Below are positions 46,960 to 57,122 of a DNA stretch of 64,000 bases, one piece after another. The first letter of the stretch is position 1, and each line of letters begins with the position of its first letter. Origin of the DNA: Rhyacophila brunnea (lineage: Eukaryota; Arthropoda; Insecta; Trichoptera; Rhyacophilidae); NCBI GenBank assembly GCA_022495005.1, contig JAGYXB010001336.1, forward strand, positions 62,001-126,000, read 5' to 3'. A model generated the notes under the pieces. That model saw nothing but the letters and a program-made list of their open reading frames with translations, did no database searches and was not told the DNA's origin. A program made the translations under genes and the position numbers.

Positions 46960-47935
46960 GTAGTTGCAATTGTTATAATAAGTTGGCTGTGAGCGAGATA
47001 GACAGTTTTGACTGTTTAGACGGCTAACTTATTGTAATTGTTACAATAAGTGCTAATACTTTGACACAAAAACTGAAAAACTACCTCGATAGCTTCCGAT
47101 AGTGGCCTATAAATAGCAGTCTTGTGTATATGTTACGCCGAATGTGCGAAATTGAATATTACATGAAATGGGCAAAATTTTGCCTAAATCATGAAAAATG
47201 CAAGCCCGTTGCCTTATTCATGAATTAGACAAAATATCTGAAGAGTGCGTGAATTCTGCCTAGTTCATGTATTGGACAAATTAGATAGTAGCGCTACGGT
47301 GGTATTTTTTGCAACTAAACTAAATGTATCAAATGATCATGCATTGGTCAAAATAGATGATCGCGCTCCGGTGGTGTTTTTTGCAACTAATCAAAGTAAA
47401 CAAATGTGTCAAATGTCATTGATTATAATATAAAAATATACCAATCATACAATAACGTTCATATCCATTTACTATGTGCAAAAAAATCTAGAACTATAAT
47501 ATGATAACGGAAGAATTTTATTGAAAAGTATTTTAGCGATTTGATTCGTGCTTGGGTTTCAAACGTGCAATGGTCGATTGAATGTTTGTGATAGTTTGTT
47601 GACACTTGATAGCTAACCTCAAAATGGACATTCAGTTGAATAATTTAATTCAGAATTACAAAACCTAACCTAACCTAACCTAATAATAATAATATTATAT
47701 TATGTCCAATTATAACTAATGAAACCATCCGTATTAAATTTACTTTTTCTTCTGTCATGTTGACAGTTCAAGAATTCCATACCGTGGCGAATTCATGTAC
47801 TCAGCAGAAAAATTACCTAATTCATGAATAAGGCAACAGGCTTGACTATTACATGAATTAGCCAAAATTTTGCCCATTTCATGTAATAGTTAATTTCGTA
47901 CATTCGGTGTAACATATATAATAGATGCGCTGGAG
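46960..47935. mobile_element. Family T copy 2, split by family V
   Basis: TTGGCTGTGAGCGAGATAGA, TAGACGGCTAACTTATTG, CTACCTCGATAGC and TAGCAGTCTTGTGTATAT match family T copy 1. The right tip ATATATAATAGATGCGC resumes at 47914 after element V. Confidence 0.65.
47133..47913. mobile_element. Family V inverted-repeat element (781 bp) nested in family T
   Basis: Ends GTTACGCCGAATGTGCGAAA and CATTCGGTGTAAC; arms continue with ATTACATGAAATGGGCAAAA, CCTTATTCATGAATTAG and their mirrors. The interior has a duplicated block (CGGTGGTATTTTTTGCAACT and CGGTGGTGTTTTTTGCAACT) and a (CCTAA)4 run at 47663-47683. Confidence 0.8.
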
Positions 47936-49310
47936 TTTTAGCTCGAGTAATCCGTAAAGTTAGGTCTTTAGAAAGTACAGATATTTGTTGTAATATTATG
48001 ATCACACATATTTTTAAAATATTCATATATGTACCTACTGCTAATTTTCCCCAAAAATAAATAAATATAAGTATAATATCGTAAGGTTCTTGAGCTGGGA
48101 CTTAAAATAAAGCGATAATTAATTAATCAAATAAGATGTTTATGGTTGTTGCAGTTTTTCTAATTATTCTTTCAGGAGCAGACACATTAGGTATACATTA
48201 TTTTTATTGAAATAATTGTAACATAAATCACAAAACTATAATATTGTCATCCACAATGCTTACGGGCCCTTTTAATTAATTTTGTAATTAACGTGTTAAT
48301 TTGCATTTGAAAAGTAATTAGCAAAAACACAATTTTGTGCGGCCCGTAAGCTATGGGTTAAATATTTAAAATGGTGCAAATTTATATCTTTGATTGACGT
48401 ATGAAAATTTAGGAAACTCGTAAGCGAAGAATGAAACTGAAACAGCGCGGCTTAGTAAACTCGCAATAATTTTGATGCATGTTTAATTATTCGAGCATTA
48501 GTGGCGCGGGATGGAACTAAACTCGCACTTGTATTACATTGCGGGCGTAACGTATTAATCGCCCATTACGTATTATAATATCAACCGGCTCTGCCTTGCA
48601 TCACAGACAGGGGTGGCAAAAAAATAAATAAAAATAAAAATACATCTCAACACACTAACGAGGTCGGGGAACAGATGTGAATAATTATCACAAACACGGG
48701 AGATTTTGGGGTAATGTAAGTATTAAATAAAAACAAATAATAAATCTGCTCGAATTATATCAATGTTCTGAAGAATTTTCCCGTTTTATGATTTTTGTCC
48801 ATTTCTACTCTTCAGAAACAGTAGAGGTTTTGTACTCTTGTAAAAACCTACAAAATACTATCATGTTGGCTATGGTTATTGATAGATCACAGCCAACTAC
48901 GCAAACAGGAAACGGTCGCATCTCGACCGTCCCAAAATTAGTTGCTTTTTGGCCTTCCTACTACGCGCAACTCCGTGTAATATTCAATCAAAATTCAAAT
49001 CATAATGTAAACCTTTCGTATCAAACAAAAATCAATGTGACAGTCTAATATTAGTGCCGTGTTAATATGAAATGTATTACTACAATATAAAACCCAATAA
49101 AATACCCACTGCGTATTATATAACTGTGTCTCATTCCTTACTACCCGAAGCACCATATCACACACACACACAACGCAACCTTCAAGAACAGATATCAATA
49201 ACATGGGCCTACATCAGCAACTTGTATTAATCCCCGATAATACCATCAGACTTTTTTCTCTTTAAACCATGTCTATTCCGTAATAATTAAGGCTCTGGGA
49301 CACAGAACGC
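47936..49310. other. Unassigned interval
   Basis: AT-rich apart from a CpG-richer patch at 48420-48620. No supportable gene; the 86-codon frame at 48788 has no resemblance to anything I know. Confidence 0.3.
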
Positions 49311-49311
49311 G

Positions 49312-49422
49312 ATCTGTCACAAGTTGAAAAACAATATGTGTACTTGCGAGATCCAGGATCTGAACCTGGGACCCACGATGCGATAGGCCGACGCTTAAGC
49401 CGCGCGGCCATCGTAGATGTAT
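49312..49422 (-). mobile_element. SINE-A head
   Basis: AAGTTGAAAAACAATATGTG, GGATCTGAACCTGGGACCCA (B box reversed, one change) and CTTAAGCCGCGCGGCCATCG. Only the tRNA-like half is present. Confidence 0.8.
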
Positions 49423-49554
49423 ATATGCGTGGTTTATATTTAGGCGTCCTTTAAATTTGGTTATTGTTGTGCCTCTGGCCCTTTATAAAAAACACCATAA
49501 ACCATGATCAGATATAACCTGTACTATTAGATACATTAATATAATATAATTACG

Positions 49555-49682
49555 GGACGTTGGGGGGGAGACCTCAGAAGACTGGCGAGCAACAAGGATT
49601 CTTGGAGGCACAATTTGGTGTTTATGAACTATTCCTACCTAGTACCTAGGGAAGAAAATGGAGTAAGAAGAAGAAGAAGAGA
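49555..49682 (+). mobile_element. LINE 3' tail with GAA repeats
   Basis: AGAAGACTGGCGAGCAACAA, GGATTCTTGGAGGCACAATT and AAGAAGAAGAAGAG, as in 5870-6025. Confidence 0.65.
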
Positions 49683-50425
49683 GATTATCCAGTCAAAGTA
49701 GATATACCTGATAGGGCTTCTCTGCATGGTTTCACACAAGTAGAAGAGAAAAGTCAAATGAAACCACAATTTGTCGTTTTTTTTAATGTGGTCTTTTACA
49801 AAGAATCTCTCTTCAAACGTCAGTGCACTGTTCCTAGATCGTGGAATTTTTAGGTTAGGTGCCTAAAGTGGACAAGCATTTGTTTCTTAAAAATGTAATC
49901 CAATAATTATATTATTTGATCTAATATTTCTCAAAAGGTAACCCAGTCTTTCAGATTCTACTGTTAATTTATTTCCTACTAGTGGAGCTTCCCGCTTAGC
50001 CGTATTCACCCCTTTCCTTTGCTTTACGCACAAAACAATGTTTAAATTCTATTATCTCAAAAAGTATAATATAAGTACACGATGCATATGTTTTTTTAAT
50101 ATCTGAATCTTTTCTTATCTTTTATATTTGAAACCTAGATCTATAAGGAATCTATTAATTTCATGTAACGTCATTAAAATAAAGTATTTTTTAAAGCATT
50201 GTATGAAGACCACACTTAATAGTTTGGAATACTGGACGGTCCCAAGTTTGAATATAATGTATTGTCAACGCATTGGCATATGTGTACTACATTTCAAGTC
50301 TCTGCGTATGCAGGAAATGGACAAAAATTAAACATGACTGTAAAACTAACCAGAGAAATATTACATATTTTCTAAACAGAGAAATGTTGCAGATTTTAGC
50401 TTTTAAAATATGAAAATAGATTATC

Positions 50426-50621
50426 CGGTACAAGTCGGTTATGGGGAGCCAGCGGCAAACACATTTAATAGACGATATACTGGTGTATTTGTTAGGTTGG
50501 GTTAGTTTAGGTTAGGTTAAGTTAGGTAAGGTTAGGTTAGGTTTTCATTCTTGCAATTCATGAATCGGCTATGACAATTAGCGTGGTTCCCGCCTGGCTT
50601 CCCCATAACCGACTTGTACCG
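50426..50621. mobile_element. Family U palindromic MITE with TTAGG-like core (196 bp)
   Basis: Ends CGGTACAAGTCGGTTATGGG and its mirror CCCATAACCGACTTGTACCG (perfect over 20 bp), flanked by ATTATC on both sides (50420-50425, 50622-50627). The centre (50500-50550) is a degenerate GGTTA array (GGTTAGGTTAAGTTAGG). Confidence 0.88.
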
Positions 50622-50627
50622 ATTATC

Positions 50628-51470
50628 CTCATAACCAGTCCGATCGATCTACTACTGGAAGAATGCTTCCTTTTGGTAATTTTAGTCTGTGGAAATATCT
50701 CAAAAATGGAAGTACCCAACATCGAAGAGGCTTCTCTGAATGGAATATGAAGATTGGGAAACATACGCTGATGTGGTTAGTTGAGACGTATGAAAAGACA
50801 CACATATCCGGGGTTTGCTGCAGACTGAGAGGAATGGATAGTGCCGGTTTAGGGATATGGAAGCCAACGCACTGAGTCATTTTGAACCCACCCCTACTAT
50901 TAAAATAAAAATAAAAACCGTAAATCACATCCTTCATCCAACACAAAGTATTATTGATGATGACAGTCATATTAGTGGTTTAAATCTTTGTGTTCAAGGA
51001 CGTATCTGTTTGAGTGGCTATGTTAGAGGCCTATTTGATGTTAACTACAGGTTACAACATTAAATTGATAATTTTGTTTCAAGAAACTACTTGGAACAAT
51101 TCAAAAAAAAATGGACAGTAGAACCCCTATTTTTAGCCGTTTTTTTTAATTTGTAGTTTTCTCTTTGAAATAAAGAAATATATTTTATTTTTCCCATTGT
51201 ATATAGTTTTATTGATCAATTAAAATATGTTAAAAGCTTTAATTTGATTATGAATTTCTATGCCTCTTCCCCTTAAGCTTTGTGTAATATTTTATAGACA
51301 ATTTGTGAGAAATAAGTTTTTTTTTTTTTTTAAGATTTAGCTATTTTAATTGTTTGAATTGTTCCCAGGCCGTCTTTTAAATCGTCTGGCGATTTGCGAA
51401 GAAAACCACCGCTGGAGATGAAAAAGTTTCCTGGAAGTCATCATGACTTATATTGCGTTGTTTTATTGAT
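50628..51470. other. Unassigned interval
   Basis: Two overlapping open frames around 50629-50970 lack family resemblance or splice context. Confidence 0.3.
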
Positions 51471-51599
51471 AATAATATTAATATTTGACAGAAATAATTT
51501 CCAGCAATTTGTATTGACAAAATACTTCTTTAAAAAACATTTTGAAAATGTGTTCTTGTTTATTTGACATACGCATATTTGCAAAAAAACAATTCCTTT

Positions 51600-51744
51600 T
51601 AAAATGGTTGTATTTGTGGGGTTCGATGTGAGTTACCACTGTGGGAGTCGTCGACGTGTCGTAGGTCATGGTGCTGAGGATGATGATGACGAAGTTGAAG
51701 ATGGATGCAGCGAGTTTTATTTTCAGCCTAAACAGTCGGTACAA
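51600..51744 (-). CDS. Candidate first coding exon, secreted or membrane product
   Basis: On the - strand ATG at 51744-51742 opens MYRLFRLKIKLAASIFNFVI, IILSTMTYDTSTTPTVVTHI and EPHKYNHFK. A basic start followed by a hydrophobic core (LAASIFNFVIIILS) looks like a signal peptide. Codon use between about 51735 and 51620 is GC-rich and coding-like, then becomes AT-rich. The frame stays open to 51478, but I expect a splice donor earlier, perhaps at GTATGT near 51585 or GTAACT near 51630; I cannot decide. A TATA box lies about 145 bases upstream. No family recognised and no further exon found. Confidence 0.4.
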
Positions 51745-51886
51745 GTACAGTAGTTATGTTACAATACTTATGATAATGTTCCAAGGTCCGAATCTCGGTA
51801 CAATGAGATATTGTGCGGGACGATACGGAGATTGATATAGTAACAGACCGGAAACGTATATTCGAGTGACATTTCTGATGATTCGC

Positions 51887-51894
51887 TATTTATA
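51887..51894 (-). promoter_or_regulatory. TATA box (TATAAATA) upstream of candidate exon
   Basis: Perfect TATAAATA on the - strand. A start site about 30 bases on, near TCACTC at about 51865, would leave a 5' UTR of about 120 bases before the ATG at 51744. An upstream ATG occurs in that leader. Confidence 0.4.
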
Positions 51895-52129
51895 CAGTCA
51901 AAATAATATTCTTTTTATTGAAATAATCGAGTCATTTATTATCTGGCGTTTGCGTCAATGGATGACTGACTAAGTGAAAAACGGATATGCGGATATTTAT
52001 TATTGCCGTTAGCTTCTTACCGAGTTTGCTATAATTTGACAATATGGAAAATAGATATTTAATTTGTAATTCTGCATCTCTATATATTCTCAAATAACAT
52101 AATAATAATATTAGTATTAAGCCCGAGGG

Positions 52130-52420
52130 GTGGAAAAATACGTAGCCCTGCTTTTATTTCGGAGTGCGGCGTCATCTATTTTCGCGCGAGCGAAGCGAAA
52201 ATTATGGCGGGAAACTTTAACGAATGTCGCCATCGCGCAAATACAAACTGTCGCGTCGCCACTTGACAACGTAACGGAACATGTTTATTATCAAGTGTAT
52301 GGCAACATTACCAGCCCGTATTATTTTATACGGCCATACGCGATGTTGCAGTACGACGCACCTACAATGTTTCTGCTACATTATATTTTTGAAAAAATAC
52401 ACCGGTAAAATAAAATCACG
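52130..52420. promoter_or_regulatory. CpG-rich block with two E2F-like sites
   Basis: TTTTCGCGC (52179-52187) and GGCGGGAAA (52206-52214) both match E2F/DP consensus half-sites and lie 18 bases apart in a CpG-rich island. This is promoter-like, but no coding exon could be attached on either side. Confidence 0.3.
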
Positions 52421-52704
52421 GAAAAGGATGTAATTTTTGTATATTTCTTATTGTTATCATAACCACGGGATTTTTTATGGGTGTATAATAAAATATGAAA
52501 AGATACGTATTTGAAATATTCCCATCTCTATACCCAGTTTTACCCAACATAATAAAATACATAAAACGTGACGGAAATTATAGATCTACTATATAGTATA
52601 TATTGACATCTACGTCATGGCGTTGCATGGTAACGGTTTTAGTTCCAGAAACGTCCGCAATGACCTGTGTACGTCTTGATATAGAAGTCGGAGTCTACGT
52701 CATA

Positions 52705-52900
52705 ATTAAATAATAATATATTAATACTATCGACCGAAGGTACTTGATGGAATTTGAATTTAAACTCCAATGGATTTAAGTTTTTTACTATTCCAGTGAG
52801 TGGTGAGTGTATACAGTGCCTGAAGATGCCGAAAGGCGAAATCCGGGTCGCAAAAAACGACTCAAATGGAATAGTACAAAACTTAAACACATTAGAAATA
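52705..52900 (+). mobile_element. Repeat element H, copy B, with hammerhead-like core
   Basis: Inverted arms: TTTAAGTTTTTTACTATTCC to 52794 and GGAATAGTACAAAACTTAAA from 52868. Upstream 52710-52780 is the reverse complement of the tail of copy A (36640-36705). The hammerhead-like sequence lies at the centre. Layout is reminiscent of Penelope-type terminal repeats. Confidence 0.6.
52801..52866 (+). ncRNA. Candidate type I hammerhead ribozyme
   Basis: Core CTGAAGA (52820-52826, consensus CUGANGA); stem II GCC/GGC closed by a GAAA loop (52828-52837, with one U before it); GAAA (52838-52841); then stem III as a self-pairing ATCCGGGT (52841-52848); cleavage-position base C at 52849; and GC (52850-52851) pairing with GC (52818-52819) to begin stem I. 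An outer GAGT (52805-52808) can pair with ACTC (52860-52863). Short palindromic stem III of this kind is known from dimeric hammerheads of Penelope-like elements and retrozymes. The extra U in stem II and the small stem I are weak points. Confidence 0.5.
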
Positions 52901-52959
52901 ATAATAAATGATCAATTCTGTCTGTGATCACAGGCAATTAAATATGGCACTTACAATAC

Positions 52960-53060
52960 TCTCTGAAGCGCTTCCGAGAGTCGCAGGTTTGATTCCTGCT
53001 GGGTGTTGTATTTTTTTCAAAAAAGATTTTTTCTATTGGTTATATACATATTGTCTCAGA
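52960..53060 (+). mobile_element. SINE-B copy, 5'-truncated
   Basis: GTCGCAGGTTTGATTCCTGC, TGGGTGTTGTATTTTTTTCA and AAAAGATTTTTTC match 12190-12235. The A box is lost. Confidence 0.6.
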
Positions 53061-53142
53061 AAAATTATGCATGTTCAAGAATAATTAATTATCAATATTT
53101 ACGTATACATAATATGTATATTATATAATAATAATATGTTAT

Positions 53143-53240
53143 TCTCACGATGGCCGAGTGTTAACGTCTTGGCTTATATTTATAAAGTTTCGAAAATTCA
53201 TCTTAATGTGTGTATTGGAGCAAGTGGCTAACATTAATAT
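53143..53240 (+). mobile_element. SINE-A remnant
   Basis: TCACGATGGCCGAGTGTTAA and GGAGCAAGTGGCTAACATTA bracket a decayed middle. Confidence 0.45.
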
Positions 53241-53287
53241 TAATTTGAATGATGATATAAACATGATGATGTATGTATGTATATATA

Positions 53288-54235
53288 AAGTGGCGAATAG
53301 TGGAAGTAGGCTGTTAAGATCGACATAAATAGTGCACACTAAACTTTGTCAGTCATTCTTATTAGTTTTAATTGAACTAAGAATACAATTTGCAGATGGT
53401 GCTGGTTAGTTTTTAAAATTCAATTAAACCCTGCCTAAACTAAATGATAATAATTTATGTATATTAAGGGATATCCGACAAAATAGTGCACATCTTTTTT
53501 TATCATACTTATTGGTTTTAGTTGAATAAAGAATACATAATATTACCTACAGGTGGAGCTCGTTAGTTCTTAAAATTCATTAAGAGCGTACATATGTGAA
53601 ACGGCAAATAATTTTCAACACTATGTGGGACGTAATTTCGGCCGCGTTGCCATTCGGAGAGCGATAGTCGACTTGTGAGCACGTCAATTCGTTTTGTGAT
53701 GGCGTCGGAGGAATATATTCTTAAATCATGCAAAGATTACTAAAAGACGTTCCGCATGTAATTGAAAAAGAAAATATGTCAATGAATATACTATTATTAT
53801 TAGTAATATAACAATAAACATAACATTAAATGGACGGATGTTGGATTTTTATGACAAATTATATTTCGTTCGGCTCGCGTCATTTGCACAATCTGCGCAT
53901 CACATAGTCACGATCTTTTTAGACCATGTCTCAGCTGAGGTATAGCCTTAAGCCCTGCCTAATCCAAACCATAATCGATATTTAAGAAATATCTAAAATT
54001 TTGTATGGTTTAATGGTATAATTTTAAATATTTTATAGATAAGCGAATATTTTTTGACTTTTATCTCTCGTACTATGGCTTGAATCAGGCAAGCTTAATT
54101 GAATTTTAAAAACTAACAAACACTATATACACAGTGTAGTCTTCATACAATGAAAACAAATACGTGTGATTAACAATGTGTAGTGTGTAATATTTATGTC
54201 GGATCTTAACAGACTACCTCCACCCTTCGCCGCAG
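53288..54235. mobile_element. hAT MITE, family Y copy 3, split by family X
   Basis: Starts AAGTGGCGAATAGTGGAAGT and ends CTACCTCCACCCTTCGCCGC. Internal blocks match copy 1. Family X is inserted at a TTAA in the ATTCATTAAGCCCTG block. Target duplication not clear because the flanks are simple TA repeats. Confidence 0.8.
53584..53947 (+). mobile_element. TTAA-target element, family X copy 3 (364 bp)
   Basis: TTAA at 53580-53583 and 53948-53951. Removing the element and one TTAA restores the family Y sequence ATTCATTAAGCCCTGCCTAA, which proves the borders and the 4-bp target. Confidence 0.92.
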
Positions 54236-54354
54236 ATAAATAATATATTTATACATGTCTTAATTTATGCATTCAAGCTTGTAGCGTAAATGTAACGCAT
54301 ATTCTATATTGATAATAATATTTAAGGACATTCAGGGGGTTTATATTTCTAGCG

Positions 54355-54480
54355 TTTAATGGATTGCCCCTCAGTAAGTCATTGACCTTAACTGCTGTAG
54401 ATCCAGTAGTGGATTGAAACCAATCATTAAGTCATAAACCAAAACTGCCGTAGATCTGTGCAGTGGATTATAAATTACAG
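54355..54480 (+). repeat. Two-unit tandem duplication
   Basis: AAGTCATTGACCTTAACTGC plus TGTAGATCCAGTAGTGGATT recurs as AAGTCATAAACCAAAACTGC plus CGTAGATCTGTGCAGTGGAT, about 65 bases apart. Confidence 0.5.
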
Positions 54481-55829
54481 GCTGATGTTGAACTCAATAG
54501 TAAACATATAATAAAATCTTTCGTCTCTTTCTACTAATATTATTATCAAATTATTTTTCTTTCCCTTCTATACATTTTTCATCAGTAATATATTCCAGCT
54601 CGATATTTTACGACAAGAATTTACCATTTTGAGTGCTGCAATCTATAAAAATACGCGGAGATACTCTATCTATATGGAGTTTGGTTACATATATATATTC
54701 GTATATTACATAAAAATGCTTGGTTACAGGCAAAAATCTTTTGTGAAGTACTTACAATGTACCTGTTGGAAAATCTGGGGAGTGACCGTGCTTCCCTTTC
54801 GTTTTTGGAGAATATGCAACGATCATTTCAAACATAATAAAGAATCCTTCTTCATTTTTTACTCGTTTCTTCGCGCGTTGCATCCGTGTCAACTTACCAT
54901 GATTTTATTGTTGTGGGGTGGGGTATTTTTGATAAATTCGGTCATTTGATTAAAAATAAATACCACCACACAAAGGCGTAGGCGAAAATATTTTAGAGAC
55001 GGAACTTAAAATATGAATGAATTTGAAAAAACGTTTGTTTCCTCAGATTAATAATATAAAGAGAGTAGGTATTGTTCCGCAAAATGAAGCCGTATTTCTT
55101 GCGTAAAACGCACAGTAGAACCATAATTTTATTATTTTATTAATTTAACTATGGAACGTTATACCATCACGTTGTTTCTCAGTACGGCTACCAAATTTAA
55201 GCACAACATAGTTAACCATATTTTCTACTTGCTTTTCTCTCCACTACCCGCCACGTCTCCACACCCGTTATGCAGGCGTATACCGTGGCGTAACGAACGT
55301 TAGGCGCTCTTCAAATTTGTGGTGAAAGTGTCCCAGGACCAACTTCCCAAGACCTTGGTTGGCGTACACTAGAGTGTGCGTGACCATATTATTTTCTACT
55401 AAATTTACTAAAAATAATAATAATAACTCTATATTCAATACAAAAATAATAAATTTCAGCAACACGTGCTTGCAGTTTTTAAATGACTGTAGTCATCCAA
55501 ATCAATATTTACAGGCGACGTGTAGAAAAAATATTTAATTCAGCCGTAGAAATTATATCTTACTCTAACGCATGTTGCGGAGATATAAGCGTGCCAAATG
55601 CTTTCTCATTCGCACTTATGGATTGTTTTTGTTCAGGCCTTGTTTATTTCTCTTTGTCACGTCACACATAACCACAACTAGCTACACAGGAAGTTAAATA
55701 TTGATACTCTCAATAATTATGTTTACTTTGGGCTTATCGTGAACCAACATAATGATATCACAAAGAAAATTAATAGGAAAACTATGGTAAAGAATAAAAT
55801 ATACTAACTTGCACACTTTAACGGCCCAC
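54481..55829. other. Unassigned interval
   Basis: No gene supported. The 106-codon frame at 54629 has no codon bias or family resemblance. Confidence 0.3.
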
Positions 55830-56068
55830 ATGCTAGTCGTAGGTCAAAATTGAGTTTTTATTTTATTTTCAAACCATGATCCTGGACACTCCTTAAACGT
55901 TGTAGATAATCTATTTATATAATTTTGAAGCCTTAATATCCTTTATATTTATTTTAAACATTTGATTTTGATATAAATAGATTATCTACAACGTTTAAGG
56001 AGTGTCCAGGATCATGGATTGAAAATACAATAAAAACTCAATTTTGACCTACGACGAGCATGTCCCCC
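55830..56068. mobile_element. Family Z solo foldback (copy 3)
   Basis: Near-perfect palindrome: ATGCTAGTCGTAGGTCAAAA, CATGATCCTGGACACTCCTT, AAACGTTGTAGATAATCTAT and mirrors, with a spacer of about 55 bases. A TTAA lies next to the left end (TTTAACGGCCC); the right end CATGTCCCCCCTTG has lost its TTAA. Confidence 0.85.
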
Positions 56069-56514
56069 CTTGTCACAAGTTTTGATAACCTGGATATAGA
56101 CTAAACCAAATATATGCAAAAAAAAAACAAGACCAAAATGCGGAATTTATGGGCCAATCGGGGTCAGCAAAATTGACGTTAATAGCCTCACCAAACCACA
56201 CCCACCCCGCACCGGATCTAATCTTAATCGGGCGTACCACAGGACACTACGTTTGGTGTGTTGCTACATATTTTTTATGTCTCAGGAGCAGTTGCCCAGA
56301 ATTGAGGTCAACATGCACTAAAATGTGTTACATGACTTCAAGTTAAGAGTACTCATGGGAGAGAGGAGCAGGTAGAGGCAACATTAAAAATTGTGGAACA
56401 GTACAAGTGAAGAGATCTTCACTTCTGCAATAAGAGGGTGTAGTTCTCCGCCACATGAGCATGTTAGTTTGGTTATAAATCCAAGCTGAAAGTGCTTGGC
56501 AGTCATTCATTAAA

Positions 56515-56705
56515 AAAATACTACCTTATTATTAGGTCAATAATTATTATAAAACAAGCATTATTCGTAGGATGTTTTATCACATTTTAATGGTCAAAGA
56601 CATAGCTTATAATCAGTATCTTTAGAATTATCTTCGAATGTGTTAATCGCGCCCATTTTTTTAAAATAATAAAATGCCTAATTCTTGTCAAATTCGTATT
56701 TTGAA
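56515..56705 (-). mobile_element. Family Z interior fragment
   Basis: Matches 15545-15725 and 23838-24029 without terminal arms. The frame is shifted. Confidence 0.75.
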
Positions 56706-57122
56706 ATAATGATGTGAACCAAGTAAGTATACCAAAGCCACCCTCCACTTAAATCGCACAATGAAAGACTTCTAAGCATCCTATCACATAGGATCCAGCT
56801 AGGACGAGTGACAGTTAGTAGGTAAAAGGAAAAGTCCTTTTTCAACATTTAAATTCAGAATATACATAATCAGTAAAAGCTTTAATCTATATCAGCCGTA
56901 TATCGCAGGTGTGCATACAGGGACATAATTCAGAAGAGGAGGGAATGTTCCATTTTGACAAAAAATCATAATATTTTTTTTATTGATTTTTAAGGCGGCG
57001 GCAGGGGTGGGGTTAACAAAATCTAGTACGTGCTACTGATTTCCGCATTTACCCCATGGACCTTTGCGTTTCCAGGTACACTCCCCATAGCCAGACACTC
57101 CAAACTTTGATTCAAACAATAA

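Noticed and set aside
47660..47685. Chromosome end or interstitial telomere
   Set aside because: Only about four CCTAA units, and they lie inside an inverted-repeat element.
52130..52408. 92-codon open frame in the CpG-rich island
   Set aside because: Open probably because GC-rich sequence has few stops; no motif or splice context.
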